A DNA stretch of 64,000 nucleotides. Origin: Paramecium pentaurelia (taxonomy: Eukaryota > Ciliophora > Oligohymenophorea > Peniculida > Parameciidae). The stretch is from assembly GCA_905183005.1 (NCBI GenBank), contig CAJJDO010000134.1, positions 141,841-205,840 on the forward strand, given 5' to 3'. Below, piece by piece: positions 26,215-38,900 of the stretch. The position numbers and the translations under genes are program-made. Positions within the stretch are counted from its first letter, which is position 1, and each line of letters begins with the position of its first letter. The notes under the pieces were generated by a model, which made no database searches, had not been told where the DNA came from, and saw only the letters and a list, made by a program, of their open reading frames with translations.

Positions 26215-26300
<86 letters not shown>

Positions 26301-28734
26301 TAACTTTATTTAAATCGAAACCCCCTCCTGTTAATAAATCTTTCTTTAATTATCTTTCTTCCTCTTTTTATCTTTTTTCTTCCTACATTTTTAATTAATA
26401 TGATTATAATTTTTCATCAGCTCTTTTTTCTATATTAATAAAATATAATTTTACTTGTCTCTTATTATCTCTACAATAATTCTTATTATTATTCATTCAA
26501 TAATCTCTATCTCTCCTCCTCTTCCTATTATTTTTTCAATAACAAAGCTTGTTTCCTTTATAATTCTGCTTATTATTGTTATTTTTTTAATTCTTCTGCT
26601 TAAATCAATTCCTCTTATCTACTTCCTGCCAATAAATTGATAGTTAAAGGACAATCAATGAGTAATTATTCATTCAAATATAAATAAACTTAATAATTCC
26701 CTGGTTTATTTATTTATATAACTAGCTTATGTTTAGATGGTTCTTCAAGCTCCTTAATCTCAGCTTTATAACCATCATTCATCAAATTAAGATAAATCTT
26801 ATTTTCTTATTATGACTAGATCTTACTCATTGAAACAACTTGACATTTATGTAATAACTATTCAGGAGTGATTTCAGAATCATCAGTAACAAAAATATTA
26901 TATCTGATTGGGTGAGTTTATTTGATTCCATAAGGTCCATATTTATCTCCTAAATTGATAATAAGATTAATATCTGAAAAGGTTTCGAATTCTTCTTGAT
27001 CCTCATCTTCTAATTCCAATTTACACCATTCTCCTTATAAAGCAGTTGATTCACAAAGTCTAATTCCTCTACAAAGATGAAGTTGTCTTACAGGAGCAGA
27101 GAAAAATAACTTAGATTTTGGTTCTTTGTCAATATCCCATTTAAATATCTTTCCTTGCAAATTCAAAGCATATATTACCCCTTCATATGTACAAGCTTAT
27201 ATGATTTGAACATCTTCATCAATTTATAATGTTTTTGGGTAATCAATAACTTTTTCTTTGCTAACTTAACCACAATATAAGACTTCACCATCAGAAGTAA
27301 CAAAAATACTAGCATTTTCATTAGCATTAATATAAAAGCATTCTTCCTCTTATATTTATGAATATTATTAATGATTATTAACTCCTAATTGATGAAATTT
27401 ATTTTATCCTATTCCCCATACTTCACCTTATGAATTGAGTGATAATAAATGATTGTCTCCACCTGCAATTTAATCAAGATTATCTGCTAATTTTGTTAAT
27501 TTTGGATATTTAATATTGTCATCTAATTCACCCATAATAAATAATGATTTTTTAGCAAGAATAGCTCCGAATTTGAAACCCAAAATTATCTATTAAATAT
27601 CAGTAATTGGATCTATTTTAAATATGTGTTTAGCTCCCCATTGATAAATTCGACCTTCAGAATCCCATGCAATTGATGTGCTTTTATATGCTTGAACTCC
27701 AATAATTTTTTTATTGCTTAATTAACTAATATTGTATGGAATACTAATAAAATTTCCATCTTATTCATTCATTGTAACTTAACCTAAGAAATTCTCTCCC
27801 CAGCCAAATACTTCATTACCATTATTACATTTTTCACCCTTACATTAACTGACATAATAGGGATTGATACATGAACATCCACTAATTAAAACTAATACAT
27901 GATGTTCTCCACATCCAATCGAGAGTATTTTTCTATTTTTAAATATCTATAATTAATTTAATTCACTACATTAAGTTAAGTCTCCTTAACCCAAACAACC
28001 AGTTGAACTATTACCTTATACACCTAAAAGAGATATAACTTTTTTATTATCTCTCTAGATCTTAAATATATTATTTTAATATATGTCATCTATTTGTTTA
28101 TAAATTTACTCTGGAGTGAGATCATAAATACCAAGATTAAATGATGGCATTAATTTAACTGTTTCAGCATAGCTTTTTAATCTCAATGCTTACATACATC
28201 CATTATATGTTTCATTTGTCTCTAATTATGCCTTACATAATGATAACAACACCTTCACTTTGTCTAATGTTGCTAATTCCTTTTCTAATAATTCAAAACA
28301 TTCAGTCTTCGCTTCCTCATACATTCTATTTTTAATCAAGAAATCGCTTCTCTAAATCTTATACTATAATTATTGCTAAGGTGTGGCTTCTTTATGATTA
28401 CTTAATGCTTTTAAGATGGTGCAAATTTGACCTATATTTTCACATTTATTGAATTCTTTTTATAATTCCTTGAATGTTGCCTAATCAATACTATGTACAT
28501 AAGTGATGGCCTTCACTTATTTAGTAGTTTGTTTCTTGAATCCCATCTCTTCTTCTGTAATGTCAACTTCCCTTAGCATACACACTATGTACATCCTCTC
28601 TCTCTTAACAATTTCTATGCAAATTCTTAGGCAAACTTAGTGGATTCTGGATCTTAGATGTTTGTTCGAACTTAAGACTTCTTTGCCTTCCTATTGAATT
28701 TTCGATAATCTTCATCAGATGAGCTATCTGACAT
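25810..28734 (-). CDS. RCC1-repeat / filamin-repeat protein with polyglutamine C-terminus
   Basis: 957 aa with two introns, 28567-28592 (26 nt) and 26430-26454 (25 nt). Order: a helical N-terminus (1-215); RCC1-type blades at about 220-560 (TGCLGQGDLTQCSELNQL, VFGWGENFLGQV, IYQWGAKH, VWGIGQNKFHQLGVNN); an Ig-like filamin/ABP280 repeat at about 590-690 ending NKPGNYQVYLYLNEQLLI ... INLLAGS; then a Gln/Glu-rich coiled coil, a polyglutamine tract at 796-822 encoded only by TAA, and a second Gln-rich region. RCC1 blades are protein-interaction propellers and filamin repeats bind cytoskeletal or membrane partners, so a scaffold role is inferred. Expression of the tract depends on the reassigned code. 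Confidence 0.85.
26059..26082 (-). repeat. Eight consecutive TAA codons (Gln) in coding sequence
   Basis: Second, shorter TTA/TAA trinucleotide run in the same gene, in frame as eight Gln codons. Confidence 0.9.
26218..26298 (-). repeat. (TAA)27 coding microsatellite
   Basis: Perfect trinucleotide repeat, TTA on the plus strand, read as 27 TAA glutamine codons in the RCC1-filamin gene on the minus strand. Confidence 0.95.
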
Positions 28735-28764
28735 TTTAAATATGTATATATATATTATAATAAA

Positions 28765-29236
28765 TCATTCCTTTTTGATTTTCGGTAATTGTAGTCTCTG
28801 TGTTACTTGTTCCACTACTGCGCTCTATCTAAAATACTCTAACACTGCTACTTGAGCTAACGCTCTTGCTCCTTTGCTGGTTTCACCAACTAGCTTCTTC
28901 TTAAAAAATCATTCTCTCTAATTGCCTCAGGAGATGGGTCATAATGCCTTAATCTCCCTAAAAAATTTAACTTTGGCTGATAGCTATAGAAACCCCCCTA
29001 AGACTCGCTTTTTTTTCTAAACATTTCCAATACCTAATGTATGAATCTCGACCTGTCCCATCTGTATGATAAAGCTTAAATTTGCTATTAATTATTGGCA
29101 ATGAGTTTTGCTTAGACAATTAGTAAAAGGACTCTTCTGTATGTAATGAGTCTGATTTATAGAATCCACCATTTCCATAATTGATATATGTATCTCTTCC
29201 AGAACCATTTACTTTGTAATTGACAACTTTCGTCAT
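28765..29236 (-). CDS. Small hypothetical protein with two similar N-terminal motifs
   Basis: 140 aa after introns at 29008-29033 (26 nt) and 28829-28851 (23 nt). The sequence has an internal echo: NGSGRDTYINYGNGGFY near the start and DGTGRDSYISESQGGFYSYQ about 45 residues later. A proline/charged segment (LRHYDPSPEAIREN) and a basic helix follow. This GxGRDxYI pattern occurs in flagellar or ciliary microtubule-associated small proteins as I recall, but I am not certain of the family. Stop is 30 bp before the RCC1-filamin start; the start codon shares a 209-bp divergent region with beta-tubulin. Confidence 0.65.
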
Positions 29237-29445
29237 TAATTATTTTATATTTTCAGTTTCATATGATAATTTATCATCAATTATTATTTTTCATAATTTA
29301 ATAAGTGATTTTCTTTTATAAAATATATTAAGGGGTAGGTAAATTAATTAAAAAAAAGATATTATGAGATGACCCATTTTAAGCTAAGTGGAAATTCAAA
29401 ATTCAAACATTAAATAAAACAAAATCCTTTTTCGTAACCGTCACA
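29237..29445. promoter_or_regulatory. Divergent promoter region of beta-tubulin and the small upstream gene
   Basis: 209 bp between the two start codons, strongly A+T rich with a short GGGGTAGG element near 29331. It must drive a highly expressed tubulin gene. Confidence 0.5.
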
Positions 29446-30830
<1,385 letters not shown>

Positions 30831-31161
30831 TAATCTTAGTGATGTTTATCACAAAATATATAAATTACAAACAACCTAATTTTTATTTCATTCTTTAATA
30901 CTTCAAAAATAGATAAATTTTCTCCTATTTTTGTAATATAATAATAGTTGATTTTTATATTCTTAATTAAGTTCAGTCATTGAAGAATTTTAGTTCAATT
31001 TTATAATAGAAAATCATATATGGTTGATTAATATTATAAAGAATAATTTGTTTGAATAATTTTGTTAAATCATTAAAGTGTTTTAAAAACAACTTCAATT
31101 TAGGATTATACTTAAATAAGATAATATTTATATTAAAAATTCATAAATTTAGTCAAACTCA
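30831..31161. other. Convergent intergenic region
   Basis: 331 bp of A+T-rich DNA between two 3' ends (beta-tubulin and the TPH-domain gene). No gene seen. Confidence 0.5.
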
Positions 31162-32646
31162 TCATTTATATTTGAATTACTTGAGTTCCTTTAACAAAAT
31201 ATCTGTGTTTTTACCTTCTGCTTAATATTTTTTAACCATTTAAGAAGCCCATTCATCAAATTCTTTATCTTGATTATCTAATCTTGCTAAACACTTATCT
31301 TTTTCATCAAAATTTTTCATAATTTCTTAAGTTCTTTTTTGATTTCTTTCATTTTCTTATTAATGATGAAAATCTTTTAATTCTTAATTTTTTTTTCTAA
31401 TTTCCATTTTCTCTCTTAATTCTTATTCATGTAATTCTTTATTTCTATTAATCCAATATTATTAGAATTCTTAATTTAATCTTTTTTCTTCTTCTTCTTA
31501 TTATTATTTAACTTCCATTTTAACTTTATGACTATAACTTATTGCACTTTATAATTTACGTCTCTACTCTTTTTTCATTTTTTCAACTTCTTCTGCTTTA
31601 ATCTCAGCTTCTATAATATTTTTATTTAATAATTTTTCTTATTCTTCTTTTTATTTTTTTAATTTTTCAGTTTAAGCATCAATTAATTTTTATCTTTATG
31701 CTTATTTTTCTGCTTTTCTTTATTCATCTCTAATTTTTCTAATTTCTAATACTCTTTCCTTCTTTTTAGCATGTTCTTCAATTTTTTTTTCTTCTTCTAA
31801 TAATTTCTATTTTTCTATTTCTCTTTGCTTCTTCAATATTTCATTTCCTTAAATTAATAATTATTAATTCTCCATGATTTTATCTTTCTTTTATTTAGCA
31901 ATTCTTTATTCTTCTTCTAAATCTGCCAATACTTTAGCCTTCATTAATTCTCCTTCAATCTTTTCTTCTTGAACTTATTTTATAAATTTATCCTATTCTA
32001 AATTTAACAAACATTACTCTCATAATATCATGCTATTTCTTAAGCATATCATGTTGTTATTTTTTTTTCTCTTGTAATTCTTACTATTTCTTCTTTTCTA
32101 AAAAATCTTTTTCAGCCTATAATTCCAACATTTATTCATATTAGACCTTTTCTCTTTCTTTTTCTAAGAGTTTCTACATTTCTTTAATTTATTTTTATCC
32201 TTCTCTTTCTTAAAGTGCATCTACAACAAGCATTTTAGATTGAAACTATCTAATACGTTCATTATTCTCATAGATTTATTTATTAGCTTTTTCTAAGATT
32301 TATTATTTCACAAGTGCCTAATATCTACGCTCATCCTCATCTATTTTTCTCCTTTCTTCTTCATCTTACTTGAAACGTTCAAACCTTAAATAAGATTTAC
32401 AAATTGAATACTTGGTTCTATCCTTCTAAACCTTGTTCTATTTTAAAGTATTATTCCAATTCTTTACACGATCCTACGATAATTTATGCCTTATGTGAAC
32501 AGTTATTAATACAATTCAAATTTCTCTGGAGTATCTTGATGATATACTGTAATATGATCTTGCATTCTCTTTAACTCTGAAAGTGGAATCACTGCTGTGG
32601 TTTATTTACTTGAAGCTACTGCTGATTAAACTCTACGAACACTCAT
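31162..32646 (-). CDS. TPH-domain ciliary protein, CFAP210/CCDC173-like (one-base frameshift in this sequence)
   Basis: A nearly continuous alpha-helical, Glu/Lys/Gln-rich protein of about 486 aa. The N-terminus TAVIPLSELKRMQDHI followed by RVKNWNNTLKQNKVQKDRTK resembles CFAP210-type microtubule inner proteins (VIPxxEWxRIQ, then a W-N-T motif). One 23-nt intron at about 32478-32500 is needed. Near 32017-32022 the frame breaks: IMR..GV reads out of frame unless one base is dropped, after which QCLLNLEQDKFIKQVQEEK follows to the TGA. No GT...AG intron can fix this, so it is a sequencing error or a real mutation. Coding length is a multiple of three once the base is discounted. Expected place: inside doublet microtubules of cilia. 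Confidence 0.75.
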
Positions 32647-33111
32647 TTTTATATTATTATATATAATCAATTTATATATATAGGTTATAGTATATTAAAG
32701 ATAAATAAAGTATTTGATATTTTAAGTATGCAACTATTTTTATTAGATCTTTTAGCAAAAATGGTTAAATAAACTAAGTTTGTTAATCAAAAAAAACAAT
32801 TCTTATTTTTTAAATCTCATCTTCTGACTTATACTCTAAAGTTTATGATTTATAGATCATTATTTTATAAAAATGATTTGAAATTAGATGGAATTTTAAT
32901 TTTTACTTTAATTTATGAAATATTAATATTTCTATTATCAAATATCAATCCAAATAAACAATAGATTACTTTATTCTAAAAATATTAATTAATTCAAAGG
33001 AGTATTAGAATAAACATTAAATTATCTTAAAAGAATCTTTTCTGTTGATATAGTTCTTATTAAAATAATTATTTTTACTCTATAGAGTTTAATTCTAAAA
33101 ATAATATTTTT
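32647..33111. promoter_or_regulatory. Divergent intergenic region
   Basis: 465 bp, A+T rich, between the starts of the TPH-domain gene (minus) and the RhoGAP gene (plus). No ORF evident. Confidence 0.45.
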
Positions 33112-34666
33112 ATGGATTAATCAATTAATGATGCTGAGGCTTTCCTCAAATAAAAAATCAAGATCAATCCATTGAAAGATTAGATGTAGCAAAATTAAAA
33201 GAATTATGAAATTCAACTCCAAGTTGCTCATTATTTCAAGAAATCTGAAAGTTATACCAAAAAACCAGCAATAAAATTAGTGAGTATGATTTTATATCAT
33301 TTAATTATACAGGCAATGAGAACGATGAAGTACAAGTTTATTTCATATATGGAGAACATATTCCAGATCAAAGTAAAAAGTAAGATTATGAATCATTTAA
33401 AATTGATATCATTGAAACAATGCATCCAAAAATTGATAGATTTTTTATCATAGTCTTTTTCAATACTAATATGATGACTGCTTCAACTCTCAATGATTTC
33501 AAAGACTTTTATGGAACTCTACCTGAAAAATACTTTTTTCATATGAAAAAATTTATTGTCCTTCATGCAAATTTTATTGTTAAAGGTGGAGGTATTTTTG
33601 GAATGAATGAAATCAAATCTTTTTTTAAGAAAATCACTACCTTTGCTGATACGTACAATTTTAATATTAAACATATAGACTTCTAATCTTATCTAAAGAA
33701 GAATGGTTTAAATATAAAATGTTAGCTGCATTACCTGAAAGTGTTAAAGCATATGATTAATCTTATAGAGATATTGAGAATTAAAGAAAAAAAACTGTTT
33801 TCAGGAAATAATAAACACAATAAGCAGTTGGAGATGATGAAATAGATTCAGATGATAATTTTAATAAAGATTCTAAAATTTTAGGATTGAATTTAGATGA
33901 ATATGAAAGAAATAAATATGGAATTCCAATTATTTTAGATATGCTTGTTTAATACTTTGAAAAATAACCAGAGAAACTTAAAACTGAAGGAATATTTAGA
34001 AAATAAGCTGCTGTTTATGAAGAAAAAGTAGTTGAAGCAGCATTAGCATGTTAAAAAGTAGGATTTGTCAATAAAGTTGAAAATGCTCATACTATAGCAT
34101 GTGTTTTTAAACAATTCTTCTTAAAATTGAAAGAACCTATAATGACTTATTAATTATATGAATGGGTTGTTTAAAATAAACCATAAATTGAATAAAATTT
34201 GGAAGTGAGTGTATAAATGCTTTTTGATTATATGCCAGAATTGAATAGAGAAATATTACTTTTCTCTTTAGGATTCTTAAATTCAGTCATTTAAGAATAA
34301 GAACATAATTTAATGACTACTTATAATATGGCTGTTGTATTTGGTCCCAACTTTTTTAGATCTGAAATTGTCAAAATGGCTGATTTAGGTCATGTTACGT
34401 AATATATTAAATAAATTAAGCCTTTTTGTTTAAATAGTACAAATAATGTTGGAATTGAAAAAAGATTATGATTATAAAAAGATGTTAGAAGTCAGAAGTG
34501 ATAATCTAAATTTTGATGCATCATTAGTTCCCTTTTTGCCAGATGATTTAGCCAATTTAGATGATATATTAGATATGGTCTCGGGTATATATTGCTTACT
34601 AAGACTCTAGACAAAAATGTAGTAAACGAAACTGAGAGAAAAGAATTAAAGTCTAGATATAAATGA
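33112..34666 (+). CDS. CRAL-TRIO (Sec14-like) plus RhoGAP domain protein
   Basis: 483 aa after introns at 33284-33312, 33653-33678, 34399-34420 and 34578-34603. Residues about 60-190 look like a divergent Sec14/BCH lipid-binding-type domain (IDRFFIIVFFNTNMMT ... MKKFIVLHANFIVKGG). The RhoGAP domain covers about 265-450: KYGIPIILDMLVQYFEK, then GIFRKQAA (the arginine finger is R of GIFRK), CVFKQFFLKLKEPIMT and YNMAVVFGPNFFR. Together this is the ARHGAP1/p50RhoGAP-type architecture, which switches off Rho-family GTPases and links to membranes. The last intron (GTCTCG start) is a less usual donor; its removal gives a short tail ending TERKELKSRYK. Confidence 0.85.
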
Positions 34667-34988
34667 ATTGAGTATTTTGTTAGATCAAATTAGTGTGATT
34701 TTTAGTTAGTTATAATTATTCAATAACTTTCTTTAAGTGTATGTAAAGTTGTAGATGTTAATTATTTCTTTTTAATGTCTAATAACTAAGTTCCAAATAG
34801 TATGGATTCATTTTTGTATATAGTTAATCGAAATTATTTGTGTGGTTAATTTCTCTAGATTTAGGTTTTTTACGTGCAGGCTAAATGGATGGCTATCCAT
34901 TATTACATGATCTATTTATTCTAGCTTCATATTGTATAATTTGAGCTATTATTTAATTATTTCTTGATTTAAATTTATTTCTATTCAT
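34521..34988 (-). CDS. Hypothetical protein ORF, convergent with and overlapping the RhoGAP 3' end
   Basis: Minus-strand frame from ATG at 34988 reads as convincing ciliate protein for about 100 residues (RNNQIIAQIIQYEARINRSC, QPARKKPKSREINHTN, YYLELSYQTLKRNNQHLQLY, HLKKVIEQLQL). It has no TGA until 34521, inside the opposite-strand RhoGAP gene. The part beyond 34667 is real-looking; the last 146 bp may be read-through on an antisense shadow, so the true 3' end is doubtful. Family not recognised. Confidence 0.45.
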
Positions 34989-35970
34989 TTTTTGATTTTA
35001 ATAATGAATCCTTTACAAATGATTTGACAATTTGAGAGTTAAAAATAAAAAATTAAAATTATAAACAAAAAATCTTAACTTCCAAATATTAAGGTATTTT
35101 TTTTATTTTCGTAATTTATTATCTTTTCATTTTTCATAAGTTCCTTAGTTTCAATATGTTGCATTTTAATAATTAAGAAATCTTATAAACGATAAGCATA
35201 ACAGATGATAAAAACATAATGTAAATGAAGATTAAATTTGAATTATTAATATTTGTTCAAAATTAGATAGCTTTAACGTAAGCAAAAATTTTAAGAAGGA
35301 GAAAAGTTAATTTTTTTATGTTCACATTAAAGATAAAATGATTATGAAAATTAGTTTATTTAAAATTAAACAAGTAAGGCGACTTTTATATTATTAAATT
35401 ATCATAGGAATTATTACAAGTACTGCTAAATAATACAATATATAATAAAGTAATGATACTCCTTTGTTTTTTTTATTTAATTCATTTGCTTATATACAAG
35501 CAAATAAGTAAATTAATTTCTATATTTCAATTAAAATAATTGATTAATAATTGAATTTAAAATTAATAAGAATGCCTATTCCATATTAAATGAAATAAGG
35601 ATGCATTCATAATGATTTAATATATAATCGAGACAAGTAAAAAATATAAAATCTAAATGTAAATAATTTATAACATAAAAATAATAAATAACATATACAT
35701 ATATTTTGTCCTTCAGCAAATCTTTTTTTATTAAAATGTAGATCTCTTATTATTTAATGAAAGTCAATAAATATAGTGATTAAATTAGTGATATAATCAA
35801 GTTATTAGTTCATTTGAGATATAGAATATTGTATAATGTTGTTGTAAGGATTTAATAACTTTTTATGAAAACTATTTAATATTACAAAAATATCAATATA
35901 AGGAATATGTGGTTTTTAATACATTTCATTTATATTTTAGAACTTAATATTTTATCACTATTTATATTAT
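34989..35970. other. About 1 kb intergenic, no gene seen
   Basis: Very A+T rich throughout, with no sustained open frame under the ciliate code. Includes the upstream region of the cation channel gene. Confidence 0.45.
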
Positions 35971-38900
35971 ATGAATAATGAAGATTTGGAGCGTATCACA
36001 TTTTCAAAGTAAAGTCAATGAAGCTACATAGTTAAACATCCATTTAAGACATTGCTCATTTTAGGAGTAGATTAGGGAATGATAAATTTGAAAACATGAA
36101 ATCAAATTAACAATTAAAAAGTTCTAGCGTAAATACTTTTGAAAATGGTACACCAAAAGGAAGAAAATAGAAAAAAACTAAAACAAACATTATATTAAGG
36201 AATGAAGAAAGTGTTTTTGGTAGTAGATTTGATAATGATAATTTATCAAGAAATGATATCTCTTCTGTAAAAATGACATTTGGAGCCAGATCTGAAAAAG
36301 CTTAAAAGGAAAGTACAAAATAAGTAATGAATACAATTAGTTTAGATTGTTTAATAAATAAATGAAAAAGTTTAGAAACAAAAATACAAGTTTGCTTAAG
36401 AGAAAATGAAATTAAAAACTGAGAAGACCTTTAATAATAATAGCGATAATTAATTCTATAAGATGAATAAAAAATATGAAAAAATTAAGCAAAAGACTGA
36501 ATAAAGTTATTTAGTTGATTTATATAAAATATATGGTTATCAAAGATTGAAATATGAATTGAATGTAATTTGTTATTTAAATAGATTTATCAAGATAATT
36601 ATAGTTTTTTGGAACTTAGAAAAATCATAATCAAATTTATATATGGTATACTAATCATTTTAAACTACATGCAAAGAACTATCTTTTATAAAATATTTAT
36701 GTCAATAATAATATTGGTGAATCTTGTTATTTTTGTATCCAAAATCTTATCTATAGAAGATGATTAATTTATAGTTTATGAAATAAGTAATATAATTTTA
36801 TTGAAATTAGTGGTAATATACATATATATTGCTGATTAAATATTTCGAATACTCTCTAAAGGAATAATAGGACATAAACATGCATATTTTAGAGTTGTTA
36901 AAAATTGGTTCGATTTAATTTTAACAGTCTTATAAATTAATACTACTTTAATCCCAATTATAGAATTTGTAGATCTTTCACCTTTGAGATTAATTACATT
37001 ACTTTTGTATTTGGGAGATTTTGTACCAGGTATATATTTATGAAATTAGGTTTAAAAATTATGTTGAAATCTCTTGGTAAATCATTTAAGTACCTTGTTG
37101 AAGCTTTAATAATTGTGATTATTTTTGGATTATTTTTTGCAACTCTTGGTTAAAGTCTATTTCATGGTCTAATAAATTATAGATGTTTACCAAAATAATA
37201 TGATTCTCTTGATACATAACCATGGATTTCATGTAGAATCACTTCTTGTCCTGACAATTTAGTTTGTCAATATGTTTCATAAGGTCCAAATATTCCAACA
37301 TCCTTTAATAATATTTTTTCATCTTATGCTTAAGTCTTAAGAACAATTACAATGGATGATTGGACTTGGGTCATGTATTTTACACTAAAAAGTTATGGTA
37401 CTTATATATGGGTTTATTATTTATTGATAATCTTTTTTGGTGGTTTCTTTGGATTTAATTTAGTTATTGCTGTATTAAAAATTCATTATAGTTAACAAAC
37501 AAATTAAAAATTAAATTAATTTAAAGAAGATGATTAACATCAAAAAGAAGAGAAATTAAATTTATAAGTTCTGAAATAATTTGGTTTATATCATCCTATT
37601 TTATAATACAAATTGTATTTGAAAGGTGATCATTCATTATTAAATAAAAGTTTTTGTTCAATGGCATCTAATTTGTCAGAATAACCTCGTATACTATCAG
37701 GAAAACATTATTCTAAATATGAAAATAAATATTAATTCTTGTAATAATTCTCATTAAAGACTATATTACTGCCTAAATTCTTAGATATTAGAAAATATTA
37801 AAATTTACTTTAAGATTTATATGATAATTTAATGGAAAAACCTGATATCAATATGTAGTGTTTGACTCATAATGAATTTACAAGATATTGGGCAAATGCA
37901 TAAAATGTGGAATACATTTCAAATAGTACATCAGATGTTATGTATTGTAAATCAGAAATAAGTTAGAAGATGTTGGTTCAAAATAGAGTATTATAATTTA
38001 GATATCATACAAAAACTAAGTAGAAACTGAAAAATTAAAAGGAATTAAAATAATTTCCTATCCTTAAAAGTATAAGATTAAAAGAGAAAATTGCATCATT
38101 TGCTTCAAGTGGAATTACATTGATGGATATTCATCATCATTAATCCAAAGCCACATCTTAATAATAAACTATGTCAATTCATCCTAATAATAACTTATTT
38201 ATTACAACTTAAATAAAAAAGAATGCAAATACATTTATATTACATAAAGAGAAAGAAATATATGTTAAAATATATGGATTTTATCATAATTATAAAGCTG
38301 TATCAGAATTGATCAATAAAAAAATACAAATTAGAATTGCTGATGAGATAAAAGATTATGAAGAGTAATATTTATAAATAAAAATGTCAGAAATGCAGAC
38401 TGGAATTATTGGATCTAAAAATTGTTCCATATCTAATGTTATTAATAATTATGAAAATAAAAATATTATTAAACATTCTTTAAATCATATTGATAATTTA
38501 ATTTGGTTAGTAGGAATAAGAGGAAAAATTATAATTATTAGAAAAATAACATTTATGATTATTACAAATAAATTTACTAATTTGTTTGTTGATTGTGTTA
38601 TTTTAATTAACTTTTTATGTTTAAGTTTGATAGGTATTATATCTAATCAATTTCTTACAGTAATAGAAGATTTTACAACAATAATAGTTACAATTGAACT
38701 TACCTTAAAGTTAATCTCATATTAAACATGTAATAATTATTTTTATTAACATTTTAGCAAAATTAATTTAAAAAGAATAATTAATCCTAGAATCAATTAT
38801 AATTATAATTAATTTTTATGAAATGACATTTAGATAACTTTTAAATTAATAAGATATAATTGCTAGGTTGTTAAGAGGCACAAAGATACTATTATTTCTT

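Noticed and set aside
26218..26298. Treating the TTA/TAA run as a non-coding microsatellite
   Set aside because: It is in frame with coding sequence on both sides in the ciliate code, with a coherent 957-aa model.
26455..26640. Standard-code ORF of Ile/Leu/Ser-rich sequence on the plus strand
   Set aside because: Antisense shadow of the Gln/Glu-rich coiled-coil part of the RCC1-filamin gene; A+T-rich repeats read as hydrophobic residues.
28740..28760. TATATA run as a possible promoter of the RCC1-filamin gene
   Set aside because: Such runs are ubiquitous in this A+T-rich DNA and carry no information by themselves.
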